This document shows positions 1 to 9,300 of a DNA stretch of 9,423 nt, one piece after another. Within the stretch, counting starts at the first letter, position 1. The number at the start of each line of letters is the position of its first letter. The DNA comes from Bacteroidota bacterium (GTDB taxonomy: Bacteria; Bacteroidota; Bacteroidia; B-17B0; Aurantibacillaceae). The notes beneath the pieces were generated by a model. The model ran no database searches. It saw nothing but the letters and a program-made list of their open reading frames with translations, and was not told where the DNA came from. A program made the translations under genes and the position numbers. The DNA is taken from assembly GCA_005800865.1 (NCBI GenBank), contig SYEI01000150.1, forward strand, positions 1 to 9,423. Direction: 5' to 3'.

Positions 1-1161
1 AATACCAAAATCATCTGACTTACTATTTAGTAGCAACCCTTCATTTCTATGTAATAACCAATTATCACCTTTTAATTTTGCGGAAAAAATATCTAAATCA
101 CCGAAGCCAGCTAATCCATTAGAGGAAAAATATAACATCCCATCTTTTCTGATGGTTGGAAAAACCTCATCACCAGATGTGTTAATATCAAATCCTAAAT
201 TAATAGGCTTACTCCAACTGTCTCCAACTTTTTTGCACATCCAAATATCTTGTCCACCATAGGTACCTGGCATATCCGAACTAAAAAACAGAATTGTCCC
301 ATCCATATTTAAAGAAGGATGTGCACACGAATAATCATCACTATTATAAATAAATGGTTTTGATTTCGAATATGAATTCCCTTCTATTTCACTGAAATAT
401 ATTTTTGCTCTATTTACAAAATCTTTATTTTTCTTATTTACTACGTAATTTACTCTTGTATAAGCTGCCAGTTTACCATCATTTGTAAAGCTTATTGGCC
501 CATCATGAAAACTAGAATTTACTTTTTTAGAAAGTAATTTTGATTTTTTAATAACATTACTTTCTATTTCAGCCGAAAACACATTTAAATATGGTTGGTT
601 ATTTACAGAAGACTTTTCAAAATCCACAATATCAGAAACACGTTCAGCTACAAATACTAATTTTCCATTAATAAGTACTGGACTAAACTCAGAACGTTTT
701 GTGTTAATGGATTCTATATTTACTATTTCATATTCTTTTGGTTTTGATTCCCAATATTTAATTTCTTGACAAGATTTAATAGCATTTTGCGCAGTTTTAC
801 TAGTTTCATTATCTTCTAAATAAGCATAATACTGATTCAATGCCTCGCTGTATTTATTATTTGACTTTAAAACATTTCCGTAATTATAATTTACAATTAC
901 TGGAACCTTCCCTAAACTCAATGCTTGTGCATAGTAACTTTCGGCTTTTGCATAATTATTTAAAATGCGATGACAATCAGCTAACTTAATTAAAGCCTCT
1001 TGATTATCTTTTGAATTTCCTTTAATCACTTTTTCATAAGCTGGAATTGCCTTTGCGTAATTAAATTTCGAAAAATCCTTTTCAGCTTTTTTCATTTGTG
1101 ATACACCAACAATGGCAATAAAACAGAAGAAAATGGATATATAAATTTTTATTTTTTTCAT
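1..1161 (-). CDS. TPR and WD40-like (PD40) beta-propeller protein, probable OmpA-family envelope protein, 3' end missing
   Basis: Reading from the ATG at 1161-1159, the frame stays open for 387 codons to the left edge, so the C-terminus is outside the window. Residues 1-22 look like a signal peptide (MKKIKIY, hydrophobic core, ending GVSQ); there is no clear lipobox. Residues 23-135 are TPR-like helices (YAKAIPAYEKVI, YAKAESYYAQAL, YSEALNQYYAYL). From about 155 to the edge come WD40-like propeller blades; PSLNMDGTILFFSSD (282-296) with GGQDIW (302-307), and FPTIRKDGMLYFSSN (334-348) with FGDLDIF (353-359), are typical PD40 motifs. Proteins of this layout in Bacteroidota usually continue into an OmpA-like peptidoglycan-binding domain and are often encoded next to porP/sprF, as here (19-base gap). 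PorE of the T9SS has a related layout. The inferred role is periplasmic anchoring of the surface module. The OmpA domain itself is not visible, so that part is a family expectation. Confidence 0.87.
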   Translation of the reverse strand, partial: MKKIKIYISIFFCFIAIVGVSQMKKAEKDFSKFNYAKAIPAYEKVIKGNSKDNQEALIKLADCHRILNNYAKAESYYAQALSLGKVPVIVNYNYGNVLKSNNKYSEALNQYYAYLEDNETSKTAQNAIKSCQEIKYWESKPKEYEIVNIESINTKRSEFSPVLINGKLVFVAERVSDIVDFEKSSVNNQPYLNVFSAEIESNVIKKSKLLSKKVNSSFHDGPISFTNDGKLAAYTRVNYVVNKKNKDFVNRAKIYFSEIEGNSYSKSKPFIYNSDDYSCAHPSLNMDGTILFFSSDMPGTYGGQDIWMCKKVGDSWSKPINLGFDINTSGDEVFPTIRKDGMLYFSSNGLAGFGDLDIFSAKLKGDNWLLHRNEGLLLNSKSDDFGI

Positions 1162-1180
1162 AGAATATTTAGGAACAATT

Positions 1181-2131
1181 TTACAAATAACGAGGTGATA
1201 ACATTTTAGATTTAAATGTATTTAAGTCAAATCCAATCATAATCTCATGTCCATTACCTAATTTCCTTTGAACGTTACCTATACCAGAGTCAAATGAATA
1301 ACCTATTTTAATATTATCAGTTACAATAACTTGAGCCAAAGCCCCAACCGAACCGCTAGACCTAGCAAAAACTCCTAACCATAATCTTTGTTTAATTAAA
1401 AAATTTAGATTCACATCAATATTAGAAATCGACTTTGTTCCCTTATAAATAATGGTTGGATTAATTACTAAATTGTCATTAACCGAAAATCCCTTGCTTA
1501 CAATCCCAAATATATGCGTACTTAATCTGTAAGTTAAATCGTATTCGGTTTGTGCACCAGAAACATTGGTGTAAGAAATTTTATCTTGATATACATAAGC
1601 CGAATTTAAATGAGTAGCGCTAAAGCCTGCATAAAAAGAACTTGATTTTAAAAATAAACCTGCATCAAAATCGGGTTTTAATTTATTAGTTGAAATATTT
1701 GCAATAGCATTTACTTCACCTGGATCTCTATAATTAATTTTATTAAAATCAAACACATAATTTACAACTCCTGCTCTTAACCCAAAAGACAATTTCAGTT
1801 TACTGTTAATTGGTAAAATATAAGAAACGTTACCGTATGCTGCCGTAACTCTTTTAGGCCCAACCGCGTCATTATAGGCACTTAAGCCTAAGCCAATTCT
1901 TTTTTTCTTTAATGGTCCATGAAAACTAAAAGATTGAGTTGAAGGAGCACCATCAAAGCCACTCCATTGTTTTCTAATGTCAAGTACTGCACTTAACACA
2001 TCTTTTGTACCTGCATAAGCAGGATTAATTACCATTTGATTAAATTGGTATTGACTGTATTGCGGATCTTGCTGAGCCAACAATGGCAAAGCAAAAGCAC
2101 AAGTAAATAATAATAATAATAATTTTTTCAT
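1181..2131 (-). CDS. PorP/SprF family type IX secretion system outer-membrane protein
   Basis: This 316-residue protein has the hallmarks of the PorP/SprF family: a signal peptide (MKKLLLLLFTCAFALPLLA, cleavage likely before QQDP), then the signature QYSQYQFNQMVINPAYAG at 24-41, RKQWSGFDGAP at 53-63 and FSFHGPL at 68-74. Alternating beta strands follow, with an ending SPRYL that resembles other members. Length is normal for the family. SprF-like proteins are known to be needed for secretion or surface attachment of cargo carrying type B sorting domains, and PorP takes part in T9SS function at the outer membrane. The two upstream genes encode such cargo, so this is probably their partner (inference). 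The ATG at 2131 is chosen over a TTG at 2161: it starts directly at the signal peptide and lies 8 bases after the preceding stop, whereas the TTG would add ten residues and overlap that gene. Confidence 0.95.
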   Translation of the reverse strand: MKKLLLLLFTCAFALPLLAQQDPQYSQYQFNQMVINPAYAGTKDVLSAVLDIRKQWSGFDGAPSTQSFSFHGPLKKKRIGLGLSAYNDAVGPKRVTAAYGNVSYILPINSKLKLSFGLRAGVVNYVFDFNKINYRDPGEVNAIANISTNKLKPDFDAGLFLKSSSFYAGFSATHLNSAYVYQDKISYTNVSGAQTEYDLTYRLSTHIFGIVSKGFSVNDNLVINPTIIYKGTKSISNIDVNLNFLIKQRLWLGVFARSSGSVGALAQVIVTDNIKIGYSFDSGIGNVQRKLGNGHEIMIGFDLNTFKSKMLSPRYL

Positions 2132-2139
2132 AATATCTT

Positions 2140-5100
2140 TTAATTTGTAAGTTCTAACCAACCTTTTTTCAAAACTTTACCATTGTCGTTTAATATTAAA
2201 TAAAAGTAAGTGCCTGATGTAACAGGTTTACCATTAAATTTTCCATCCCAGTTATTCGTAGCGTTATCATATCTTGATGTTTTAAATACTTTATCTCCCC
2301 ATCGATTAAAAATTTGCACATTATTATTTGGGTATTTTTCAATATTGTCAATCACAAAAAAATCATTCACTCCATCACCATTAGGAGTAAAACCATTGTA
2401 AACAAGAACATCACAACTCGAATTAATATCAACCGTAAATACTACATTAGATACACAACCAGCAAAATCAGTAGCACTAAACGTATAGTTTGTAGGCGCA
2501 ACTGGTGTAACAAAACTTGTATTAGGAATACTATTTGTACTCCACACAGGAATTGTTCCTCCAATAATTGATAATATGGCAGTATCTCCAACACAAACAG
2601 CACTTGGTGTAACTACAGGAATAACTGCATTTCCATTTTGAACATCCACAAAAGCGGTACTAAAAAAAACACAACCGTTACTTCCTTGTCCATAAACTGT
2701 ATACGTAGTAGGCGTAAATATTTGCAACGTTTGTGATACTCCTATTAAATTAATTGGTTGCCATAAATAATTATTAACAAGTGAGCCACTTGCATTTAAA
2801 GTTATACTTTGTCCCACGCAAGCCATTGTATTGCTTACAGATGCTAACACTGAAGGCAATGGCAAAACAGTTAAAGATAAAAATGCCGTGTCAGAACATG
2901 AGCCGCCATTTGTACCTACTACACTAAACGTTGCATTGGAAAAAGGTTGAATAATGGTTGTATTTGTAGTGGCACCTGTTGACCAGCTATAATTGGAAGC
3001 GCCATTAGCTGTTACCATCATTGTATATCCAAAACAAACACTAGTGGATGGTGTATTAATTGCTATAATAGGTGTATTTAAAACATTAATTGTAGCGTTT
3101 GCCGAATTTTGACAACCAAAAGAATTTGCACCAATCACAGAGTAAGAAGTAGACACTGTAGGTGTTACAGAGATAACATTAAGAGAAGAACCGGTTGTCC
3201 AAGTGTAAGTATTAGCACCACTCACATTTAATGATGCTATTTGACCAGCGCAGATAGTTGTGATGGATGGGGTAATGGAAACAAGCGGTAAACTAAAAGT
3301 TGTAACACTTATCGTTTTGGTATTAATACAACCAAATGGACCAGCTCCTGTAACCGTAAAAATAGTAGTTCCCAAAACTGTAGGTGTAATATTAATCGTA
3401 TTACCAGTAAATGATGAAGGACTCAATGTATAACTAGCTCCACCAAAGTTTGAGAATGTAATAGAAGAACCAAAACAAACTGTATTAGAGTTTACACTTG
3501 AGGAAATGGTTGGTGTATTTACAACTGTTATAGTATCCTTTCTTATACCTATGCATCCAAAAGGACTACTACCAGTAATCGTATATATTGTAGTTGCTAA
3601 AGGATTTACAGTAAATGTTGATGAATTAATATTTCCTGGAATGGTAGTAAATGAAGCCGCTCCAGATAAATTAATGGTTGCCGTTTTACCCGCACAAATA
3701 GTAGGGTTATTTGGAGAAACTGTAATTGAAGGAATTGAATTAACCGTTACACCAATAGAAGCTGTTTTTACACATCCTTGCAAATCACTAACAGTTACAG
3801 TGTAAACTGTAACTGGAATTATAGTTGGATTTACAATGATGTTATTTGCTGTTGAACCTGTATTCCAGTTAAAAGAATAACCTGGAGTACCTCCATTTGC
3901 TATTGCAGTTATTGTTGTTGAATTACCAGCACAAACCGTTGGATTTGATGCGCCAATGGTAAGCGAAATTGCAGGAGGTGTATTAATTGTTATAATTTTA
4001 GTTACTGATGTAGCACAACTATTTGTAACAACACAAGTATAAATTCCTGCACACAATCCTGATGCAACCGAGGACGATGAAACTGCTGGAGTCCATGAAT
4101 AAGTATATGGAGCTCCACTTCCTGCTACAGATATGAGTGTTGCAGAACCATTACAGGCTCCTGCACAAGTTGGATTGATTGAATTAACATTGACTGTTGG
4201 AATAGGACAAGCGTTAACTTGTATTGTTTTCGTAGTTGACGAATTTAATCCAGATGCAGTTACCGTTAACGAGATGGTATGAATACCCGCTGTATTAAAA
4301 GTGAGAGTTGGATTTTGTAAGACACTTAATGAAGGTGTAGAGGCAATACAAACATAATTCCAAGATGTAATAGTGCTAGATGCTGTTGATAAATCTGTAA
4401 TATTAACAGATTGACCTTGATTAATAACTGTTGCTGATAACGAAAAATTAGCCTGAATAGTAGCTGTTGGTGCACATAACCCATGAGTTCCTAATTGATT
4501 TCTATAAGGGCTATTAACCATTGCTGTTTGGATTCTGATTTTTTGATCCTCTGTAAACATATACATTGCTGCATCCTCGGTATAATCTGCAAAATTCATA
4601 AACATAACTCCATTTGGACCTGTTGGTGGCGTATTTGTTGGGCAATTATTTGGTAGATAGGGGTAAATCTGAGTGTTATAATTTGCGGCTTGCGCTGGAG
4701 GAGTATCAATACAATAATCATTTGCACAACTCGCATCTCCCCAAACATGCCTAATTCCTAGATAATGGGATATTTCATGAGTTAAAGTTCTACCAAAATT
4801 ATATGGAGCAGAATAAGTTCCTGAAGGGAAAATATTTTGAGACCCACAAGTTTTTGCCCAACACCATAATCCGTCTGTGTTAGCAGTTCCTCCTCCAACA
4901 ATTCCTATTAATCCGGATAAGGGAGGAAAAGTAGCATATCCTAATAACCCAGCAGATGGATTTGCATCTGTGACCCAAATATTTAAATATTTATTGGGAC
5001 TCCAAATCGTTGCTGGCTTGATGAAGTTGTCCATCAAAGTCATTAAATTACCTGCTGTTGTTGCTAATGTAGGATTAGTTGCCCCAGCAATACTATTCCA

Positions 5101-5586
5101 ATTCATCCTTTCAATTCCAGGTTCTGGTAAAACATTTCCTAAGGAATCTTTTAAAGCTAAACAAAATGAAATACCTGTATTTGAAATTCCAATTCTTCCT
5201 AATCCATCTTTACTTGCAACTGCAACAGCTGTATTAGTTGCGTATGCTTGAAATGCAGTTGCTGGATAATTACCAGTATTAAAACCAGTTCCGCCGTAAT
5301 CATCATTTAAAACTTGAATTTGAGAATTTAACTGGCCTTGGTTAATGTTTGGATAAGTGCCTATTGCTTGTCCACCGTGGATCACATGAAAAATAACAGG
5401 AATCTGAAAGGTTGATTGAACCCTACTTGCTGCTGTCGTAGTATTTAAATATTCAATCACTTTTTGTTGAAATAAAGAATCATATTGTGCTGAAGCAATA
5501 GCAGTGCCACAACCACGATTAGGTAATTGACTGTAAAGCTTTGAAAAGCTTAATATCAAAAACAATATGAATCCTTTTATTTTCAT
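2140..5586 (-). CDS. Secreted M43 (pappalysin/cytophagalysin-type) zinc metalloprotease with PKD, SprB-like and Ig-like repeats and a type B T9SS sorting domain
   Basis: The 1148-residue protein starts with a signal peptide (1-20, ending LYSQ). Residues 60-370 form an M43 metzincin domain: HEISHYLGIRH at 270-280 supplies three zinc ligands (H270, H274, H280) and the catalytic E271. It is preceded by GRTLT and followed by WGD, the DTPPAQ motif (294-299) and a Met-turn-like MNFADY (330-335). Residues 376-458 resemble a PKD domain and 460-535 a SprB-type repeat (PYTYSW, LCAGIYT). Seven Ig-like units follow at about 540-1052. Residues 1067-1148 are the gliding-motility-associated C-terminal domain (TPNGDGVNDFF, IFNRWGDKVF, SGTYFYL, KKGWLEL). 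Its known family role is extracellular protein cleavage; the substrate cannot be predicted. The start is 7 bases after the previous stop and the end is 8 bases before the porP/sprF-like ATG, so co-transcription is likely. The domain set is intact, with no frameshift or lost active-site residue. Confidence 0.94.
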   Translation of the reverse strand: MKIKGFILFLILSFSKLYSQLPNRGCGTAIASAQYDSLFQQKVIEYLNTTTAASRVQSTFQIPVIFHVIHGGQAIGTYPNINQGQLNSQIQVLNDDYGGTGFNTGNYPATAFQAYATNTAVAVASKDGLGRIGISNTGISFCLALKDSLGNVLPEPGIERMNWNSIAGATNPTLATTAGNLMTLMDNFIKPATIWSPNKYLNIWVTDANPSAGLLGYATFPPLSGLIGIVGGGTANTDGLWCWAKTCGSQNIFPSGTYSAPYNFGRTLTHEISHYLGIRHVWGDASCANDYCIDTPPAQAANYNTQIYPYLPNNCPTNTPPTGPNGVMFMNFADYTEDAAMYMFTEDQKIRIQTAMVNSPYRNQLGTHGLCAPTATIQANFSLSATVINQGQSVNITDLSTASSTITSWNYVCIASTPSLSVLQNPTLTFNTAGIHTISLTVTASGLNSSTTKTIQVNACPIPTVNVNSINPTCAGACNGSATLISVAGSGAPYTYSWTPAVSSSSVASGLCAGIYTCVVTNSCATSVTKIITINTPPAISLTIGASNPTVCAGNSTTITAIANGGTPGYSFNWNTGSTANNIIVNPTIIPVTVYTVTVSDLQGCVKTASIGVTVNSIPSITVSPNNPTICAGKTATINLSGAASFTTIPGNINSSTFTVNPLATTIYTITGSSPFGCIGIRKDTITVVNTPTISSSVNSNTVCFGSSITFSNFGGASYTLSPSSFTGNTINITPTVLGTTIFTVTGAGPFGCINTKTISVTTFSLPLVSITPSITTICAGQIASLNVSGANTYTWTTGSSLNVISVTPTVSTSYSVIGANSFGCQNSANATINVLNTPIIAINTPSTSVCFGYTMMVTANGASNYSWSTGATTNTTIIQPFSNATFSVVGTNGGSCSDTAFLSLTVLPLPSVLASVSNTMACVGQSITLNASGSLVNNYLWQPINLIGVSQTLQIFTPTTYTVYGQGSNGCVFFSTAFVDVQNGNAVIPVVTPSAVCVGDTAILSIIGGTIPVWSTNSIPNTSFVTPVAPTNYTFSATDFAGCVSNVVFTVDINSSCDVLVYNGFTPNGDGVNDFFVIDNIEKYPNNNVQIFNRWGDKVFKTSRYDNATNNWDGKFNGKPVTSGTYFYLILNDNGKVLKKGWLELTN
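2143..2388 (-). other. Type B T9SS sorting domain of the metalloprotease
   Basis: Residues 1067-1148 match the gliding-motility-associated C-terminal domain family: TPNGDGVNDFF, then IFNRWG, W-D-G, SGTYFY and KKGWLEL. It ends two residues after the final WLEL motif, as the family normally does. Confidence 0.92.
2431..3969 (-). repeat. Seven Ig-like repeats with paired cysteines in the metalloprotease
   Basis: Residues 540-1052 hold seven units of about 72-79 residues. Each has one cysteine in a CxG motif near its start and one near its end: C552/C605, C631/C678, C704/C753, C779/C825, C851/C897, C923/C972 and C998/C1044. The 46-53 residue spacing suggests one disulfide per domain. The units have diverged and are not a recent DNA-level array. 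Confidence 0.85.
4747..4779 (-). other. Zinc-binding active site of the M43 metalloprotease
   Basis: Encodes HEISHYLGIRH (residues 270-280), the extended HExxHxxGxxH metzincin signature. All three histidines, the catalytic glutamate and the glycine are present, so the protease domain should be active. Confidence 0.93.
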
Positions 5587-5593
5587 TTTTAAG

Positions 5594-6370
5594 TTATTTT
5601 CCTGTTAACTCTACCCAACCTTTTTTTATACCATTTCCATTTTCTAATTCAATTACATAAAAATAGGTTCCACTGGGAAGATCTGTTCCTGCCTGCGTCT
5701 TACCATTCCATACATTATCCGTATTGTTGTAGTTAGTGGTATTCCAAATTCGATTACCCCATCTATTAAAAATAGTGACCGTATTGTTTGAAAAGTTTTC
5801 TATATTTTCAATAATCCAGAAATCATTTAGTCCATCTCCATCAGGTGTCAAACCGTTATATACTGTAATTTGACAAGGCTCTGTACTTGCAGTAATATTA
5901 TAATTAAAAGTTAAAGAATCAATTGCAACACTACTAGAGTTTAATGCTAAAACGGTTACAGAGTATGTTCCAGGTATTAAACTATCAACACTAGTACAAT
6001 TTTGTGCAGGGCAAACGCTAGCAGGTGTCCAAACATATAGTATTTGTGTCGCATTACTTGGAGCAGAATTTAAAATTAAAGAAATAAATCCATCTTGTTT
6101 ATTTAAACAACTTTCGTTTTGAAATAAAGGTGTTACGCTTAAACTAAAAACACCTACAATATCGGGTTGTAAAAAACCTTGGGTAATAATTGAGTTAGCA
6201 TTACTAACGGTTGAAATAATTGGTTCTCCAATATTATAATATACCTCAACTCCAGTTGAACCAACTGGTCCACCGCCTCCTGCAGAATTTATAACCGAAG
6301 GGGTAACAGTTTGAGAGAATTGTTTTGCAACAATACCTAAAACAAATATGATTATTAGATAATATTTCAT
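5594..6370 (-). CDS. Small exported protein with gliding-motility-associated (type B) T9SS C-terminal domain
   Basis: This 258-residue protein has three parts. A signal peptide (MKYYLIIIFVLGIVAKQFSQ) leads into an N-terminal segment with VINSAGGGGPVGSTG, YNIGEPII (44-51) and ITQGFLQP (62-69), a motif pair that recurs in exported Bacteroidota proteins just before sorting domains. Residues 82-160 form a beta-rich unit reminiscent of SprB repeats (CLNKQDGFISL, YVWTPA, LIPGTYSVTV) with cysteines at 88, 120 and 125. Residues 172-258 are the type B sorting domain (TPDGDGLNDFW, IFNRWGNRIW, SGTYFYV, KKGWVEL). By eye about half of the aligned positions match the sorting domain of the downstream protease. 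No enzyme motif is visible, so an adhesin or linker role is only an inference. The ATG at 6370 is preferred to a TTG at 6382, which would overlap the upstream gene; the resulting gap is 4 bases. Confidence 0.9.
   Translation of the reverse strand: MKYYLIIIFVLGIVAKQFSQTVTPSVINSAGGGGPVGSTGVEVYYNIGEPIISTVSNANSIITQGFLQPDIVGVFSLSVTPLFQNESCLNKQDGFISLILNSAPSNATQILYVWTPASVCPAQNCTSVDSLIPGTYSVTVLALNSSSVAIDSLTFNYNITASTEPCQITVYNGLTPDGDGLNDFWIIENIENFSNNTVTIFNRWGNRIWNTTNYNNTDNVWNGKTQAGTDLPSGTYFYVIELENGNGIKKGWVELTGK
5597..5857 (-). other. Type B T9SS sorting domain of the 258-residue protein
   Basis: Residues 172-258 carry the same motif series as the protease: TPDGDGLNDFW, IFNRWG, W-N-G, SGTYFY and KKGWVEL. 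Two cargoes with related sorting domains next to one PorP/SprF gene suggests a shared receptor. Confidence 0.92.
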
Positions 6371-6374
6371 TGTA

Positions 6375-9300
6375 TTATTCAATTACCATATAGTTAAATG
6401 TGTATGTTCTCACAATTGCAGCCGTTCCAACATTAAAGAAAATGCTAAATCCTGTATTTGAGACAGTTGAAACATAACCTTGAACTCCTGCTGCATTAGC
6501 ATTTGAAGGAGTAATAATAACATTTGGTGTAACTCCTGAAGGATAATCTTTTGCAAAAGTAAGTTTTATCATTTCTTGGTTTGCAGGGATTGCTGTTGCA
6601 ACTGTTGTAATGGAAATTTTACCAACCACATCATTACCAATTACCGTTGAAGTTGATATAGATGTTACAGTTGTAGAAGAAGTTGCATTTGTTCCTGTAG
6701 CTTTAATATGTCCGTTTTCTACCCATAAAGATAAGGCCGATGAAAGATTTGACGGATTATTAGCAGCGTGAACAGCTGCACCTACCCCGTTATTGTATGA
6801 CAGAACAACATCAGCAGAATTTGTGTTTGAGTTATTTGCATAATTTGCTACCACTCCACCTGTTGTTCCTGCATTTTTATATGCAAAAACAACTGGTCCG
6901 GTTCCCGTATTTGTTAATTCTGATGTTGCCATACCATTCGCTCCTGTTTGAGCATAAATAGCTCTACCAGTTCCGGCAAATGACATGATTACATCTCCTG
7001 AATTAGAATTTGAAAAATTTGCAGTTGGAGTTGTGGAACCAGAACTAGATGCATTTATAGCTCTACCTGACGAAGCATTTGCATTGATAGCATTTCCTGT
7101 GTTGTAATTTATTGCATTTATAGCCGCAGAAGAGCTGAAATTGTCAAACTGAGAAGTAGCCCCATTACTATTAGTTCCATAAATAGCAACACCCGAAGAG
7201 TTTGAATTTGCTTGAATAACAGCAGCAGTATTTGTTGAATTTGTATTTATTGCATATATTACTGTTCCAACTCCATTATGCTGGGCTTGAATTGCGCTTG
7301 CAGTGCTTCCAGAATTATTTACCTCTATATAAGCTGCATTACCAATACCAAAATGCCTTAATTGTAATCCATTACTTCCGTTAGAAGGATTATTAATATC
7401 TAATGCTAATCCATCTAAGCTAGCGGCATTATTTTTTATATCTAAAGATGCATTTGGAGTATTAGTTCCAATGCCTACTTTATCAGTTATGTTTGATAAA
7501 GTAACAATACTTGCGCCTTGAATCCATGGGGATAAACCTGCACCAGGCTGCCAACTAGCATTACCAGTAGCATCAGATGTTAAAACATGCCCCGCAACAG
7601 CTCCTAAAGGAATTCTTAATCCCGATATGACTTCTAAATTACCTGTTCCGTTAATTTTAAAAGCATCCTTGTTACTGTTTGTACCAGTTGGTACTGCTGC
7701 AAATATCAATTCGGTCCCTCTGGTTCCAGTTGTAACATTCTCAGTTGTTTTAGCGTAAATTTTAGCGCCATCTCCGTAAGTTGAACCATCATGGCCTGCA
7801 AAATTTAATTTACCTAATTCCTCGTTAATAAGAACTTGAGTTCTTGGTCCTGCTCCAGCATTATTATTTCTTACCAAATTAAGTTGACCTGATTGACCAA
7901 ACCCTTCAGATGCAATTCCACCCTGAGCAGTTGCTGTACTTGTCATAACATGAAAAGTAGTTAATGGTAAATTTAAATTATTAATAAAAACATTTCTATC
8001 ACCATTAATTAAAAACACTTGTCTTTCATTAGTTCCATTATTATGAGCAATATTAAAGGCATCTGCCACTCCGCCAGTATTATTTCTTGCTTCAAATGAA
8101 AAATAACGACTAGATCCAGTGTTTGAAAATTTCACTCTACCAAAATCACTTATTGTGGGTGAAATTATATTAATATGCGGTGATGCAGGTGATGAAGCGT
8201 GAGAAACACCTAACCTTCCTCCTAACGAGTTATTAATACCAACTCCAACACTATTAGTTAAGGTACTTGGATAAATAACACCACTAGTTACCGACCAATT
8301 ATTAATAGACGATAAATTAACCGTATTAGTTGTAGAACCTGATTGTAAGGTTGTTCCTGATAAAGTTAATGTTGGTGTTACTGCAATAGTTTGCGTTCCT
8401 GTAGTAAATACACCAGTATTATTATTGTAAGTAGACATAGGAACGTTTACTGTATAATTTGGAGAAACATTATTTACAGTGGCAACACCTGTACCAGTAA
8501 TTGTTGGCGTAACTGCTGGAGACGTATTACTTATTGTGAAATTTGGTGCTGTACCTGTCACTGAAATTCCAGCACCTTGAGTATAATTATTTAAAGTATG
8601 AGTGTTAATTGCCAAACCATCTGTTAATCTTAAAACGTTAGTAGATGGCGTATATGTTAACGCCGCCGGAGTAATTGTGATATTTCCACCAGCAGGTGTT
8701 AAAGTGATGATTGAGTTACTTGCAATTGATAACCCTTGAGTAGAACTGATGGTTTGATTTGGGTAGGTTCCAGAAACCGTAATCCCTGCCGTACCTGTTA
8801 AAGTAGGTGTTACAGAAGATAAGGTATAATTTGGCGCTGTTCCTGCTACAATTATGTTAGTTGATGGTGTAATTACAGTTGTACTACTCGTAGGAATTGT
8901 TAATGTTTGATTTGGGTATGAACCTGATAACGCTCCTCCAATAACTGATAAAGTTGGTGTAACAGACGATATCGTGTAATTTGGAGCAGTTCCTGCTACA
9001 CTAATATTTGTGGAAGGAGAAATAACGGTTGTACTACTGGTAGGAATTGTTAATGTTTGAGTTGGATAAGTACCTGATAATGCTCCACCAGTTACCGACA
9101 ATGTAGGAGTAACCGCACTCACCGAATAGGTATTACCTGATGGTGTTACTGTAATATTTGAATTACCTGAAACAACAGTTGGAGTGGGAAGAGAAACAGT
9201 ATTTGTGGTTGGACCTGAACGAAGCACGTTACCTGCTAAAGATAACGTTGGTGTTACTGCAATAGTTTGCGTTCCTGTAGTAAATACACCAGTATTATTA

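Noticed and set aside
2108..2122. Five TTA (Leu) codons in the PorP/SprF signal peptide as a phase-variation tract
   Set aside because: A trinucleotide repeat changes length in frame, and five units is short; Leu runs encoded by TTA are expected in signal peptides of an AT-rich genome.
2132..2161. TTG start at 2161 for the PorP/SprF-like gene
   Set aside because: It would put ten polar residues before a perfect signal peptide and overlap the protease gene; the ATG at 2131 is better.
2210..5251. Plus-strand open frames at 2210-2401, 2314-2571, 3506-3805 and 4877-5251
   Set aside because: They lie inside the metalloprotease gene on the opposite strand, show no recognisable domain or leader, and arise from its repetitive low-stop codon pattern.
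5534..5552. Inverted repeat made of two AAGCTT sites as a possible hairpin
   Set aside because: It is short, lies within the signal-peptide codons of the protease, has no T-run, and is explained by the coding sequence.
6371..6382. TTG start at 6382 for the 258-residue protein
   Set aside because: It overlaps the end of the fibre-like gene and adds four residues ahead of the signal peptide; the ATG at 6370 is better.
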